Shown: positions 32,325 to 42,953 of the stretch, in pieces | How the letters are laid out: the number at the start of each line of letters is the position of its first letter | Numbering within the stretch: position 1 is the first letter of the stretch | Source: Eutreptiella sp. 'Long Island Sound 2002' | Taxonomy: Eukaryota > Euglenozoa > Euglenophyceae > Eutreptiales > Eutreptiaceae | DNA: 64,000 bases | Assembly: GCA_964036045.1 (NCBI GenBank) | Contig: OZ038395.1 | Location: 7,146,755 to 7,210,754, forward strand | Direction: 5' to 3' | Notes under the pieces: model-generated | The model's input: only the letters and a program-made list of their open reading frames with translations | What the model was told of the DNA's origin: nothing | Database searches by the model: none | Translations under genes and position numbers: made by a program

Positions 32325-33240
32325 CGCTGCTATCGTCCCCTTTTCCTTGGCCTGCAACGTTGGGACCCAAACCCAGGCCCCACTGCCCCAGCCCGAAAAA
32401 ATGGGGTGTGGGGGAGTTCCACTTCCCCCATTCCGCCCTGCAAGCCCCATGCAATGGACAGGCAGAGGCCCACAGCGAGGCGCAACAGTGGGGTATGCAT
32501 GTCAAAGAGGCTGGCAAATGTTGCCTCTGGCGCGGAACGCACCACTATTCAGGTAAGCATTTGCACACCGCATCCCAGGCAGCACTGTGTGTGGCAGTGC
32601 TGGTGTATGCGGGAGAATTACGATTAGTAAATTGATTTTGGAGGCGGGGGGGGGGGAGTGCAACAGATACCTGTAAGTGTCCCAAAGGGGGGTCTGGGGA
32701 GGGGAGTTCATGGGACCACCTTGAGTGCGGTGCAACAGGTGGGCTGTTGAAGGCATGACAAAGCATACCGTCGTTGAGCTATGATGCCAGGGGAAGTCGG
32801 GTTTTCCCTTGATAAAGCCCCCGAAAACTGGGGGAAGGGGGGGGGGGTACGAGAAAAGGGCTCAATTGACAGGACCATTAATCAGTTATTATGAACTCTG
32901 GCGTCGAAGGCGCCGCAAATTTTATTTTTTTTTGGAGCATTGAACTTGGTCAATTTTTTTTCACCAAATACATGGCAAATGATGAGTTTTCTGAACCCAC
33001 TCGACGCGCTGGTTCCAAAAAAGTCTATTTTCATCTTCTGCTGAAGTTTGGGTCCTGGTCACCTCCGGGGCCCAGGGGTCAGTCTCAGTATGATTTTGGC
33101 GGGGGCGTCAATTGAGCCCCCCCCCCCCCCCCGCAGCAGAACATTCACGAGCAACGACCGGTCGCCTGTGACACGGGGGCGTTCGGCAGCTGAGTATCCG
33201 TTGCTTCATGGCCCTCGCAAACGAAAGCCCGCCCACCCCA
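32325..33240. other. No recognisable gene
   Basis: Poly(G)/(C) tracts near 32645, 32840 and 33117. Overlapping short frames on both strands without domains. Confidence 0.45.
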
Positions 33241-33409
33241 GGGCACAAGGGCAGGTCCCTCTGTGTTGACTGGGCCAGTGTCCATCCATTCAAGCTCGAG
33301 TTGTGTCGGTCCGACATGGCTGGGCCAATGTGTTCAGCAAACGCTTAGTTTTTTGTCAGTTTTACCGTGACGCCCCATGTAGCTGCAGACTGGGTCAATA
33401 GGAACAACA
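33241..33409. repeat. Copy 2 of the 170-bp dispersed repeat
   Basis: Pairs with 30341-30515 in the same orientation. Confidence 0.75.
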
Positions 33410-33421
33410 ATCCTCCCCTTT

Positions 33422-33922
33422 TTGAGCCAGGACCTTCCTCCTCAAGGTAAAGGAGGGGACAGGGCACGACGACCACTTTCCTCACCCCCCTCCCCCTCCC
33501 CCTCCCCCTCCCCCTCCCCCTCCCCTACCCCTTCCCCACAGCAACACGTTACGCCGCTGCCCTCTACCCCCCAAGACAGGACAAAAATGGAGACCCCACA
33601 GGAAACTGGGCAGGGGGAGAGGGAAACACAAGGGGAGGTAACAGGGCAGGGCAGACCGAGCTCGCCGAAAATGGTGCAGAGCGCAGAAGGAGGCAAAGCA
33701 AAGGACAAAGGGAAAGAATCAATGTGGTTGTTAGAAGCCCCTGTGAGGAAAATGATCCTGCAGATGCACACACCGGCATGCACAAGTCAGTGGTGGAGTC
33801 GGCAAACCCAGCTTGGACTGGGAGTGGAGCAGCGAAATGGAAGCGACAAAAAACAACACACAACCAATATTCCATGCATCAGTAATGACCATCGATTGAG
33901 TCATTTTCTTACCTACATTTGA
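33422..33922 (+). CDS. Hypothetical low-complexity ORF (Ser-Pro repeat, then Gln/Glu/Lys-rich)
   Basis: 166 codons. Near residues 20-37 a (CCCTCC)n tract (about 33483-33532) encodes a Pro-Ser repeat. The rest is charged and polar (ETGQGERETQGEVTGQG) and likely disordered. No domain, membrane segment or signal peptide is seen. Coding status is uncertain. Confidence 0.25.
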   Translation: MSQDLPPQGKGGDRARRPLSSPPSPSPSPSPSPSPTPSPQQHVTPLPSTPQDRTKMETPQETGQGERETQGEVTGQGRPSSPKMVQSAEGGKAKDKGKESMWLLEAPVRKMILQMHTPACTSQWWSRQTQLGLGVEQRNGSDKKQHTTNIPCISNDHRLSHFLTYI

Positions 33923-34540
33923 GCCCGAGGATCTGGGTACAATTTCTTCACCCTTCAACAAATACTTGATCGTTGGCAAGCTTTGAGCCGGAGGTTTTCC
34001 TTTTTTGAATTGTTGAGGTCAGGCCTGTCTGTGGGCACGTGACCGCTGACGCGTCCTTCCCCTGTCTACTGTGCCGTAGGCGTGGCTTATTGCCAGTGAC
34101 AACATTGTCCTGTGGGGCGGGGAGAGGGGGGGATGAGCCACAAAGGTCAAGAAAAACAGACCACCTAACCCGCCCCCCCCCCCCCCCCGTCTAACACACC
34201 TCGAGTTCTGTGGGGGGAAGCCCACTGTGGGTTGTTGTGTGGACTGCTGATGCTAAGCATCACAGCATCGAGGCTGCTCATTGTACATCGGGCGCGGGTG
34301 CTCTTCTGTGGCTCTGCTTCCAGACATACTGGTGTGCGGCTGTTGTGTTGTGTGAGTCCATGGCTTCTAACGAGGGTTGGTGGGTATGCACACAGGCTTG
34401 CCACTCCACATTTGTGTCAGGTGGCGTTGGGGGGGGGGGGGGTTGGCTGACAGGGTGGGGCTAAGTGGGTGCGTCAGTGCGCCGGGCATCTTTTTGGGCC
34501 ACTTTTGATACGGAGCCCTAATCCACGCTTTTTGCATGGC
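33923..34540. other. No recognisable gene
   Basis: Poly(C) at 34179-34193 and poly(G) at 34429-34442. No supported CDS. Confidence 0.45.
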
Positions 34541-34645
34541 CTCTTTCCGGTTGGGGATATGGACTCGCCCCTTTCTGGTTGGGGATATGGACTGGCCCCT
34601 TTCCAATTGGGGATATGGACTGACCCCTTTCCATTTGGGGGGGCT
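34541..34645. repeat. 28-bp tandem repeat, about 3.7 copies
   Basis: The unit GCCCCTTTCYGGTTGGGGAT followed by ATGGACTG is repeated with one to three changes per copy. Confidence 0.9.
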
Positions 34646-34963
34646 CCTCTAGGGCAGGGTAAATCCAGAGTTAAGGTTGGGATAGTTAATACAAAAGTAC
34701 ACGCCGGGCAAACACCCCCCCTACAATGTAGGGAATCCCCTCACACAGCACAGTGAGATTGCAAGGCTCTGAAGGGCCCGGCTCTCATACAACATGCAAC
34801 TGCAGTGAAGGTCTGCCTCCTTGATCGGGCGATGTGTCGTCGCATGCCGGCATTATGGCGTAGTGGGTTCTGGGAGGGCACCATCCCCAAGGCATTGTCA
34901 CTGGTGGGCTGTCAGGTCTGGATCATTGCCCCATTGCTGTAGGACAAGGGTGCAAGCAGGGAC

Positions 34964-35968
34964 GTGGGCGGCAACGGTGCAGAGGCACAGCAGACCCCAG
35001 AAGCGGAGCCTTCTCATGCGGGTGCTCGCAGTCAGCCTGTCAATGTGCACATGAACCCTGATGCGCCCTTGCAACAACAGAAGAAGCCTTCTGCAATCAA
35101 GCAGATGATTCAGTCTCCCGCTGTCGCCGTGCAGAACACAAGGCAAAATCAGCAGCAACAGTATCATCATCCGCAGCAGCCGCAGCAAAGTGTGCAGCCA
35201 GGCTCACTTCGGCAACTGCGGCAGCGGCAGCTGCAGCAGCTACTGCAGCCGCAGCCGCAGCAGCATCACCACCACGAATTGCAGCACCACAATCAGCAGC
35301 AACCGCATCATCAACAGCAACAGCAGTTGCTGCAGCCATTTCTGGAGCAGCAGCAGCAGCAGCAAATGCAGCTGCGTCAGCAACAGCAAATTCAGCAGCC
35401 GCTTCACGGCCACCACCACCACTTGCCCCCATACCAACCACAGCACCATCACCATCACCAACATCACCATCCCCAGCAACATCATGGGCAAGGTCTGCCA
35501 GGGCTTTACCAACCCCACCATTACCATCACCAGCTCCATCCGTCACAGCAGCATCAAATCCTGCACTACCATGAGCAAGCTCCGCCCCTGGCGCCATACC
35601 AGCCTGGCCATTGCCATGACCAGGACCATCACCATCATCATCACCATCAACAGCAGCAGCAAAACCGGCAGCCAAATGAGGAGCCAAAGCCGTCAAAGAG
35701 GAAAACTGTCCGCACTCTGAAAGGCGGGCGGCCGAAGAGGCGGCGGACGGCTACTGCTTCGGCGGTAGTGGCTGCCCTCGGTGCTGCGGCCCACGCTGCC
35801 GCTGCTCCACATCAGCAGCTTGTACACCAGGTGCAGGATCTGTGTGCATTCATCGTTAAGCATGTTGCACGTAGTTGGACTTCATTCAGCCAGCCGTTCC
35901 GACCCTTGCCTGCATCATGTTTCATCTGCATCACGTTGGTGGCCCGCTGGGCGATTCACGAAGCATGA
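34964..35968 (+). CDS. Gln/His-rich protein with AT-hook-like basic motif (exon candidate)
   Basis: An open frame of 334 codons, but its first codon is GTG. The first ATG is at 35051, and TGCAAGCAG just before 34960 could be a splice acceptor, so this may be an internal exon. Residues about 45-235 are dominated by poly-Gln and poly-His runs from CAG/CAN repeats. They are followed by KRKTVRTLKGGRPKRRR, whose GGRPKRRR part resembles an AT-hook (core GRP flanked by basic residues). A Leu/Ala-rich C-terminus follows. Such composition is common in eukaryotic transcription-related proteins, but no defining domain is present. The opposite strand is also open (Ala-rich), a typical artefact of CAG repeats. 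Confidence 0.45.
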   Translation: MGGNGAEAQQTPEAEPSHAGARSQPVNVHMNPDAPLQQQKKPSAIKQMIQSPAVAVQNTRQNQQQQYHHPQQPQQSVQPGSLRQLRQRQLQQLLQPQPQQHHHHELQHHNQQQPHHQQQQQLLQPFLEQQQQQQMQLRQQQQIQQPLHGHHHHLPPYQPQHHHHHQHHHPQQHHGQGLPGLYQPHHYHHQLHPSQQHQILHYHEQAPPLAPYQPGHCHDQDHHHHHHHQQQQQNRQPNEEPKPSKRKTVRTLKGGRPKRRRTATASAVVAALGAAAHAAAAPHQQLVHQVQDLCAFIVKHVARSWTSFSQPFRPLPASCFICITLVARWAIHEA

Positions 35969-36774
35969 GATTTTTGCAGGACCGCATTGTCGTGTCAAGT
36001 GAATAGTGTATATTTTAGCCCAGTCTTGTCCCGATCCTGGACTCTCTAGAAGGCAACCAAGGGAGAAACAGGAGTGGCTGCGGCGTGATCATTTCTGGGG
36101 TCGACTGCAAATTAGTGTGACGCAGTTGTGGCAAGGTTTGAGCAGGGGGCCCTCTGGAATGTGGACGGCAGCTGCTGTGCAATGCGGCATGCGGGCGGCT
36201 CGCTGTCCGTTATCCGATGCACCCTTTTGCAGAGAGGGGGTTCTCTTAGAGAGGGGTGGGTGGGGTTGGAGTGTGGTGGGATGTGTGGGTGGGGAGCAAC
36301 AAAGACGGCCTTTTGAATTCACTTTCGACGAGTGTTTTGCATTGAAGCATGAACGGCGTGAAGCGTGTGAGAGGAGACCTTTTCCAGAATCCCCCCCCCC
36401 CGCCCCCCCCAGAGGTTATAGAGGGAACGTTAGCCCGCCAGGCATGCGCCGGGCGCGCCAGGCAAAGTTTCCCCCCATTTCCCCCCAAGTTCTCCCATCC
36501 CAGTCTTGGGATGATGGTGATACATCCTTCGGGGGGGGGGGTCCCTATGGGGCTTCTATTTGTTTGTTCCCATTTTAGACAATGTTTCCAGTGCACAGTA
36601 TCGTGCACTACACGCGGCCCACGGGCAATCTTGTGGCATTTGTGCTTAGGGTTCCTAGGCTCGAGGAGGGAGCAATGTTTGGAGGTAAAGCATTGGGATA
36701 GATGGCCGGAACATTGATTTGGATGCCGGGCGCGCAGGGCAAACGTACCCTCGTAGATCGGGGGCGGGCTTTAG
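35969..36774. other. No recognised gene upstream of the Schlafen-like gene
   Basis: Contains a poly(C) block near 36391-36410 and poly(G) at 36530-36541. A 190-codon frame (36006-36578) has no domain. It may hold 5' exons of the downstream gene that I cannot identify. Confidence 0.4.
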
Positions 36775-38559
36775 AGAGTCTCTATTCATTCCATCTCGCC
36801 CCGTACTGCCACCTCCACTCACACCGAACAGGCGACCGCAGAGGGTCTGCCCAGCAGCAGCGGCCGGGCACCGAGGCAGCTGTCATATGTCGCACCAGAG
36901 GCGTACGAATTCAATGCCCAGGTGCCCATCGATGAGGATGATGTGTTGGAGTTCAAAGACTATCATTTGGGTATGTGTTTCCCTGTAGCACACGTCGGTG
37001 TATCGGGCGCGTCCCGAAACATGGCAGTTGTGGTTTAGCCACTGGAGAGGGTCTGGTTGTTCAGTGACGGAAGTCAGTCCCAAGTCAATCGGATCTCGGA
37101 ATGCAGTCGTGTGACGCATGCGGCAGCAGCGCATCGGCAGTAGTACTTCGGTTGAGGGCAGCAGTGCATGGGCCGTGGTGCATGAGGTCTGTGCTGCAGA
37201 ACCGATTAATCAACAGCGTCACGTGGGCGCAATCGGGGAAGTACTAGAATGGCCGTACACCGTAGGAGGAGGGGGGGGTAACCCCCCCCCCCCCTGGACC
37301 CCCCTCACCCCCTCCAGACCAAAGTGACTACAGAGGGAAAAAAAAGGGGAAACAAAAGGGAAAATCTTGTTGGGCCATTTTTGGTGCACGAACTTTTGGG
37401 TCCCAGACCCCCCCTTCCCCCCTCCCCCCTCCCCCCCGTCTAATACTTCCCTGGGTGCAATGATGGAGTGTCGGCAGCATCAAATGGGCTGAACGATCAT
37501 CGGGGATCAGCTGCACATGAACAGTCAGATAACAATGGGGTATCAGCTGCAGCACATGGGCAGTGATGATGGGCTACGGGCTGCAGCAGATGCGTACCGA
37601 TGACGGAGTATTGGCGGCAGTAGATGCACAGCACCGGTAGACTATCCGCAGCAGGCCCGGGCGGCAGCACGTAGGGCGTGGATGTGGTGTCGGGGGGATG
37701 GGGCGGTGGTGCCTGCGGACTGCGCGGTCATTCATATCCGCCCGCTTGCAGCCAACGGTGAGTCGTGGGAGCGCATGGAGCAGACGGTCATGAGGACCAT
37801 CAACGCCTTCCTGAATCACCAAGGGGGGAGGATGTTCTTTGGGATCACCGACTCTGGCCACGTGAAGGGGCTGAGGGCCGACCGCGCCACGCGGGATCGG
37901 CTCCGCCGCGGCATTGACTCCGTCATCAATGCCATGCGCCCACAGGTCTTGGGGACTGCGTGGACGGCGTATTGCTGTGGGGCCATGTGCCACGGGTCTT
38001 TGGGTTTGCGGGGCCCAGGGAGAACACAGGGGCCGGCGTACGCTGCTTTTGGGGAGTCGCTTCTTTCTGTGATGTGATCCCCTTGCGCGTTGGCGTTGGA
38101 TAATTGGCGCCGTGTACCTCTTCTCCTGCCTGGTCCGCTCGAGGTCTGTTTCATATGCGGCATGCCGCATGCAGCTGCGGGGGCAGGTGCAGGTTTCGGC
38201 ATCCTCCGCAACAGCAGCAGCGACAGCAAACAGCAAGCAATACACCCAGCAGCAAGCAGCAAGCAGCCAAAGCCCGAAAACCCGTTCAGCGGGAATGGGA
38301 GCCACACACAGTTAGCACATCAGGGCGCTGCTTATCAGTAAGGAACGGAGAGGTCTAAGGAACTGTGGACGGATTGGGTGGTCGTTTGGGGGGTTCACTT
38401 TCTGCGCCGCATTTTCCTCCATGGCCATGTCGTCAGGTGGACCTCACAGATCTGGGATACCGTGTGGATTTCGTGCCTATCAAGGGTCCCAATGGAGAAA
38501 GAACGGAGGACCGGTGTGTAACGTACATGTGCATGGGCCAGGCTTCCGGCTGTGCATGA
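36775..38559 (+). CDS. Schlafen/AlbA_2-domain protein, three-exon model
   Basis: Exon 1 (about 36775-36970) ends with DDVLEFKDYHL, matching the EFK-type start of AlbA_2 domains. Exon 2 (37752-37945) encodes NGESWERMEQTV, then the core TINAFLNHQGGRMFFGITD, SGHVKGL and a helix to MRPQ. Exon 3 (38437-38559) begins VDLTDLGYRVDFVPIKG, the strand pair closing the domain. Junctions are GT-AG: intron 1 (36971-37751) in phase 1, intron 2 (37946-38436) in phase 0. Both restore a continuous domain. The frame is open upstream only to 36775, where TAG ends it, so earlier exons are likely. The 3' end is unclear: exon 3 runs to TGA at 38557-38559, but another intron may start near 38515. AlbA_2 domains occur in Schlafen-type RNA/DNA-binding proteins. 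The role here is unknown. Confidence 0.6.
38195..38270. repeat. CAG/CAA-rich stretch inside intron 2
   Basis: Imperfect CAGCAG, CAGCAAACAG and CAAGCAGCAAGCAG units within the second intron of the AlbA_2 gene model. It explains the open frames seen here in all three plus frames. Confidence 0.6.
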
Positions 38560-38832
38560 TTGGATGGTCGGACAATCTACAGTGGACAGGGCGGGCACAC
38601 TATTAGGACAGGAAAGAGATTGAGGCGTGGCAAGAAAAGTCGCAAGGGATGCATGCAGCACAGTTCACGATGTGCAATCGTATGTTTTGGGGGTCAGACT
38701 GGCCCGTTGGGCTTGAATCTGGCTGGCAACTGGTGACGATCTTAGTTGTCGCTGGCATTACGGCCACTTACTACGCGCGTGCACGCTCGGTCGTGAAGCC
38801 ATCAATTTGGATGCAGTATGGAGTAGTACCTG

Positions 38833-39452
38833 TAAACACAGTATGTAGCAACATCTTTACACACAGTATGTAGCAACATCTTTACACACAGTATGGAGCA
38901 ACATCTTTATACGCAGTATGGAGCCATATCTTTACACACAGTATGGTGCCATATCTTTACACACAGTATGGTGCGATATCTTTACACACAGTATTGTTTC
39001 ATATCTTTACACACACTATGGGGCAACATCTTTACACGCAGCATGGTGCAACGTCTTTACACACAGTATGGAGCAACATCTTTATACGCAGTATGGAGCC
39101 ATATCTTTACACACAGTATGGAGCCATATCTTTACACACAGTATGGTGCGATATCTTTACACACAGTATTGTATCATATCTTTACACACACTATGGGGCA
39201 ACATCTTTACACGCAGCATGGTGCAACGTCTTTACACACAGTATGGAGCAACATCTTTACACACAGTAACATCTTTACACACAGTATGGAGCAACATTTT
39301 TACACACAGTAACATCTTTATACTCAGTATGGAGCAACATTTTTACACGCAGTAACATCTTTACACACACTATGGGGCAACATCTTTATACGCAGCATGG
39401 TGCAACATCTTTACACACAGTATCATCTTTGCACACAGTATGGAGCAACATC
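38833..39452. repeat. 25-bp satellite, about 25 copies, with 175-bp higher-order period
   Basis: The unit is ACACAGTATGGAGCAACATC plus TTTAC, with variants at GGAGC/GGTGC/GGGGC and AACATC/ATATC/AACGTC. A block of seven successive variants (from about 38889) recurs in the same order 175 bases later (from about 39064). This shows duplication of a seven-unit block. Towards the right end, shortened units (AGTAACATCTTTACACAC) appear. All three plus frames are open because 25 is not a multiple of 3, and each gives the same repeating peptide. Confidence 0.95.
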
Positions 39453-40570
39453 CTCATTTATTATGCTGGAACCATCTTGCCCATTTCAGCAAGAGGACTT
39501 TCTAAAAGAAAACCCTCCGGGCCCCCCTGGCGTTTAGTGGCCAAGTGACCAATCCTGATAACATCCAAACGGTGTCCCAACTACTGAAGCATCGGGTGAT
39601 GCAGTGAAATGAAGTCACCTGTGGCAAAAGGCCTTTTTTTTGGTGAACGTTTTTTTGGCACACCCATTTGTAAGTGCCCAAAGTCTCAAGACTTCAAGAC
39701 TCAAGTCTTATCCGGTATTTCAAACATGGCTGGGGCAGCCGAAGATTTTAAATCTGGGAACAGGGGTCCCGAAGAGCCCCATTTGCAGTTTGTTCCCAAA
39801 CCCACCAAAGGGGGAAAGGGGTTGGATGTTTGCACAGGCCCAAGAAGTGGATTACACAGTCCACATTGAAAGCTATTTGTAATGCAGCTTGAGGCACTGA
39901 TATGCTGACCAACGGTGACCACTTTTTTCGTGTCTGCGTGTGCACATTTGAGGGGAATGATTCTGTGTGATGCACACAGGCGATCCTTTTTGGTCTTCTT
40001 GAAGGCATTGCCATGAATTTGCACCCTTTACTCAAATATCCCAAAAGCAGCACAATTCACAACGATGAGCCCAACCAGCAAGTGGCAAAAGCAAAATCCA
40101 AATGTGTTTTGGGAACTCAGACTCTTGATCAACAGCAAAAGCAACACTCTGCTACTCTTTAAATTCCCCAAAACAGGACAAGGAAAGCAGGGGGGATTCA
40201 TATTCAGTTTTTCCGTCTTTAATTGTGCTGAAGCATGTGGTGTGGTGGGGATCTGGCAGAGGGAGTTGGGGCCGTCTATTCATTTTGATTGGGACCCTTG
40301 CAATCTTTTTGTCCGCAAGAGCCTCTGCTCCAGAGACTTGGTGGTGGTCTAGAAAAGGGGCTCTTTGCTGCAGCCGGCACTTACAATGAGCTAGGGCTTG
40401 CCATGGAGCTTCCAAATGCATGAAACGTTTTCCTGTCAAGCCCGTCATGCGGCCCTGCTTGACCAGAGGAAGCGCCCTTCAACAGACGCCGTGTGGGAAT
40501 CCAGCACGGGATCACAGGGGGCTCGCCGGGACCGGACCCTTTACGCCGACCCCCCCCCCCCCCCCCCAGA
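39453..40570. other. No recognisable gene
   Basis: Short frames only. A CAAGACTTCAAGACTCAAG-type short repeat lies at 39687-39706, and a poly(C) tract at 40549-40567 directly precedes the tRNA-like unit. Confidence 0.45.
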
Positions 40571-40573
40571 AGA

Positions 40574-40650
40574 AGGTCGCGTAGTTCAGCGGTCATGCAC
40601 GTGACACCTGAACTAGAGGTGCTTGGTTCGAATCCCAGTGGGGTCGGAAC
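40574..40650 (+). ncRNA. tRNA-like sequence with A and B boxes
   Basis: GCGTAGTTCAGCGGTCATGC contains an A-box match (TAGTTCAGCGG), and GGTTCGAATCC at 40624-40634 is a consensus B box. CACCT-(GAACTAG)-AGGTG forms a five-pair stem with a seven-base loop where an anticodon arm belongs. The loop lacks the invariant U33. The acceptor ends do not pair well. Likely a tRNA-derived SINE head or tRNA pseudogene. Confidence 0.55.
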
Positions 40651-40999
40651 GTCGTGTCCTCGGCGCTAGGGTGTCTGTGACCCCGCGAGCCGGAAGGGAT
40701 GCTGCGAGGGACAGGTAGGGATCACGGTTACGCTGGAGTTCGGAGAGCGCCCGAGCACTTTACCTTTACCCTCCCCCCCCCCCCCCTCCCTGGAAATTGG
40801 CTGGAAAGTGCCGGACCATTGGCGCCAAAGGCAACCTAAGGAAATTTTGCTTGAACTTGTAGAAGGTGAAAAAATGGGTTTTCACCCCATGTGTCTATAC
40901 TCAAAATACTCAGTTTGTTGAGGAGAACCCAATAATGAATGAAAACCAAACTGCACCAAATATGAATACCACCCCTGTGCAGAGGAGTGTCAGAGATGG

Positions 41000-41070
41000 C
41001 CCATACCCTAGTGGGCAGTGCCTCTAGAACTGAATGGCCCTGGGTTCAAAACCCAGTGGGGGCAGTCTGT
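41000..41070 (+). ncRNA. tRNA-like sequence with perfect T-stem
   Basis: An A-box-like TAGTGGGCAGTGCC is followed by CTGGG-TTCAAAA-CCCAG (from about 41039), a perfect five-pair T-arm containing the B box GGTTCAAAACC. No matching acceptor or anticodon stem is seen. It lies just upstream of a T-rich stretch and a 78-bp tandem duplication. A SINE is more likely than a working tRNA. Confidence 0.5.
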
Positions 41071-41141
41071 TGGAGTACAGGCAGGCTCAAGGACAGCATG
41101 GGGAATTTTTTGTTTTGTTTTTTTTGTTTTTTTAGCGTTTT

Positions 41142-41297
41142 GATTTTGTCCAATTTGCTTGGGGATCCCCGAGAAAGCAGGGGTGATGCAGCATTTCCGC
41201 CCACTTGTGGGCCCGCTTTGATTTTGTCCCCTTTGTTGGGGACCCCCGAGAATGCAGGGGTGATGTAGCATTTCTGCCCTCTTTTGGGCCCGCTTTG
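41142..41297. repeat. 77/78-bp tandem duplication
   Basis: Two adjacent copies of a unit beginning GATTTTGTCC and ending GGGCCCGCTTT (41142-41219 and 41220-41296), about 85% identical by eye. Confidence 0.9.
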
Positions 41298-41653
41298 GGC
41301 CTTATAGCAATTTTTCTTGCCAACATACATTCGGCAAAAATGTCTAGCGCGATGAGGGGGTCATGTTAAGCCATATATGTTGGGGTCCGGGTGCCCCCCT
41401 CCCCTTCAGCCGGCCCCAGACCCCCCCCCTAGACCCAGCCCCCCCCCCCCCCCCTCCTCCCCCCCCGCCCTGAAATTGGCTGGAAAGTGGGAGGGAGTCG
41501 GCGTATGGCCCGATGGTACGCCCCCCCCGTGCACGGGATGTGGTTCTGGGCGAGCGCGGGCAACCGTCACAAGGGTGATGGCAAGCGCCCATAGTTCGAG
41601 CCCGCTTTGGAACAGGTCTCCAATCCCGTTCTGCCCCCCCCCCCCCCCCCTTC

Positions 41654-42953
41654 GTGCCTCATCCGTACCCCGTTTATCTCGCCAGATGGGTTTGTGCGAT
41701 TTGTATCGACGAGGATCCCCATTTGCCGGACATCGGGGTCTATTTCACGGACCCTTCGAAGAGAGACGCGTACCGCAGGGCAGCCGCGTGTTGTCAAAGG
41801 ATGGATCAGGAACTGATCAAGCGTAGAATTCAGTACGCCAACGAGCGGCGCAAGGCCAGAGGTGCTACCGCACGATTGCCTGGCCCTTCCTCGGCGCCCT
41901 TTCACTGTCCCGACCCGGGGGTGGGGATGTGTGGGCGGGTTTTGGCCCTGGTTGGGGGGGTTCGTGGGCCGGTTCACTGGTCCTTCTCCCCCTCTGGGCC
42001 GGGGTTGGGCACCGGTATTTCAGGAGGCAAGCCATTTGGTTGTAGCGGAGGCATTCCACAAGAACCGGATCATGGGCAGTCTTTGGTTGGGTGGCCGTGC
42101 AGTTTCTGTTTACCCGACGGCGAAGCCCTGCGTGCCCGGGCCGGTGGTGTACGAGCTGTCGCCACCCCCGACTACCGCTTTTGTCAGAACAATACTCCTG
42201 CATCACAAAAAAAGCAGAACTGCGAAGCCAATTTGCAGATCCACCTGCCCCCCCCCCCCCCCTGGCCTATCCGAACGGGCCGCGCCTGGCACATCTCCTC
42301 ACGGCACCGCAGGCATGGACCCCATTGAGTATCGACCCTCCGAGAAGCACGGCCCCCACCCCATCGCGATGGGAGCGGTTCCCCTTCCTGCTACCTCCGG
42401 TGCGAGGGCTTCCCCAGCACCTGTGGCCACCACCATGCCCATTGCCCCCAGGAGCGGCCCTGGGGTGGCCGGCTCCGTCCCAGTCCCGCGTCCCCTCCCG
42501 CCAGCACTGAGCAGTACTGCAGTGGTCACCACGCGGGTCGCCTCCAAGCCCTCGGCCACCCCCGCCGTCCCCGCGCCGGCAGTGAGCACGGCCGCCCCCG
42601 CCCCGCCGCGCGCCGCGTTGCTCGCTCCCAACACCGCCGCTGTCAGTGCGGTGCGTGCGGGCCGTCCCCCACACGCACTCCCGGGGAACGAGCCTCCGTC
42701 TGGGCCGAAGCGGGCGCCCACTCTGCCTTTGCCCGCGGCAAAGGTGCCCCGCGTCGGCGCGGAGTCGGCGCCACAGCAGCGCAGGGCTACGCAACAGGCG
42801 CCCGCCCGAACGGCGAAACTCGTGGTCACCCACGAGCAGTGGATGAGGTATGACTGCACAGTTCAGCAGCACGTTACGGATCAGACCGGACGTTTTTCTG
42901 AGGATTGGGTTTGCTTTCACGAAAGATTGAAAAAGTGTCACAATCCGGTGTAA
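41654..42953 (+). CDS. Hypothetical Pro/Ala-rich gene, probably multi-exon
   Basis: Two overlapping frames look partly protein-like. The first, after the acceptor-like TTTATCTCGCCAG near 41685, reads CAICIDEDPHLPDIGVYF, then a charged helix to about 41860 (RMDQELIKRRIQYANERRKA). The second (open 41862-42953, no ATG at its start) contains EAFHKNRIMGSLWLGGRAVS. It then has about 170 residues rich in Pro, Ala, Thr and Val, and a C-terminus with CTVQQHV and WVCFHERLKKCH, possibly metal-binding. An intron between the two is likely, but I could not place it with matching phase. The family is not recognised. Confidence 0.35.

Noticed and set aside
35097-35696. Minus-strand Ala-rich ORF opposite the Gln/His-rich frame
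   Set aside because: CAG/CAN repeats read on the other strand give Ala, Val and Leu codons without stops. The composition is simpler than on the plus strand.
38893-39355. Three overlapping open frames with repeating YTQYGA-type peptides
   Set aside because: They are produced by a 25-base repeat without stop codons read in all frames, not by a gene.
38833-39452. 25-bp repeats (and the 40-bp, 23-bp arrays) as CRISPR arrays
   Set aside because: The units are directly adjacent with no unique spacers, there are no cas genes, and the context is eukaryotic. They are minisatellites.
41685-41720. RING or zinc-finger domain from CAICIDEDP
   Set aside because: Only one Cys pair is present, and no further Cys/His residues follow at RING spacing.
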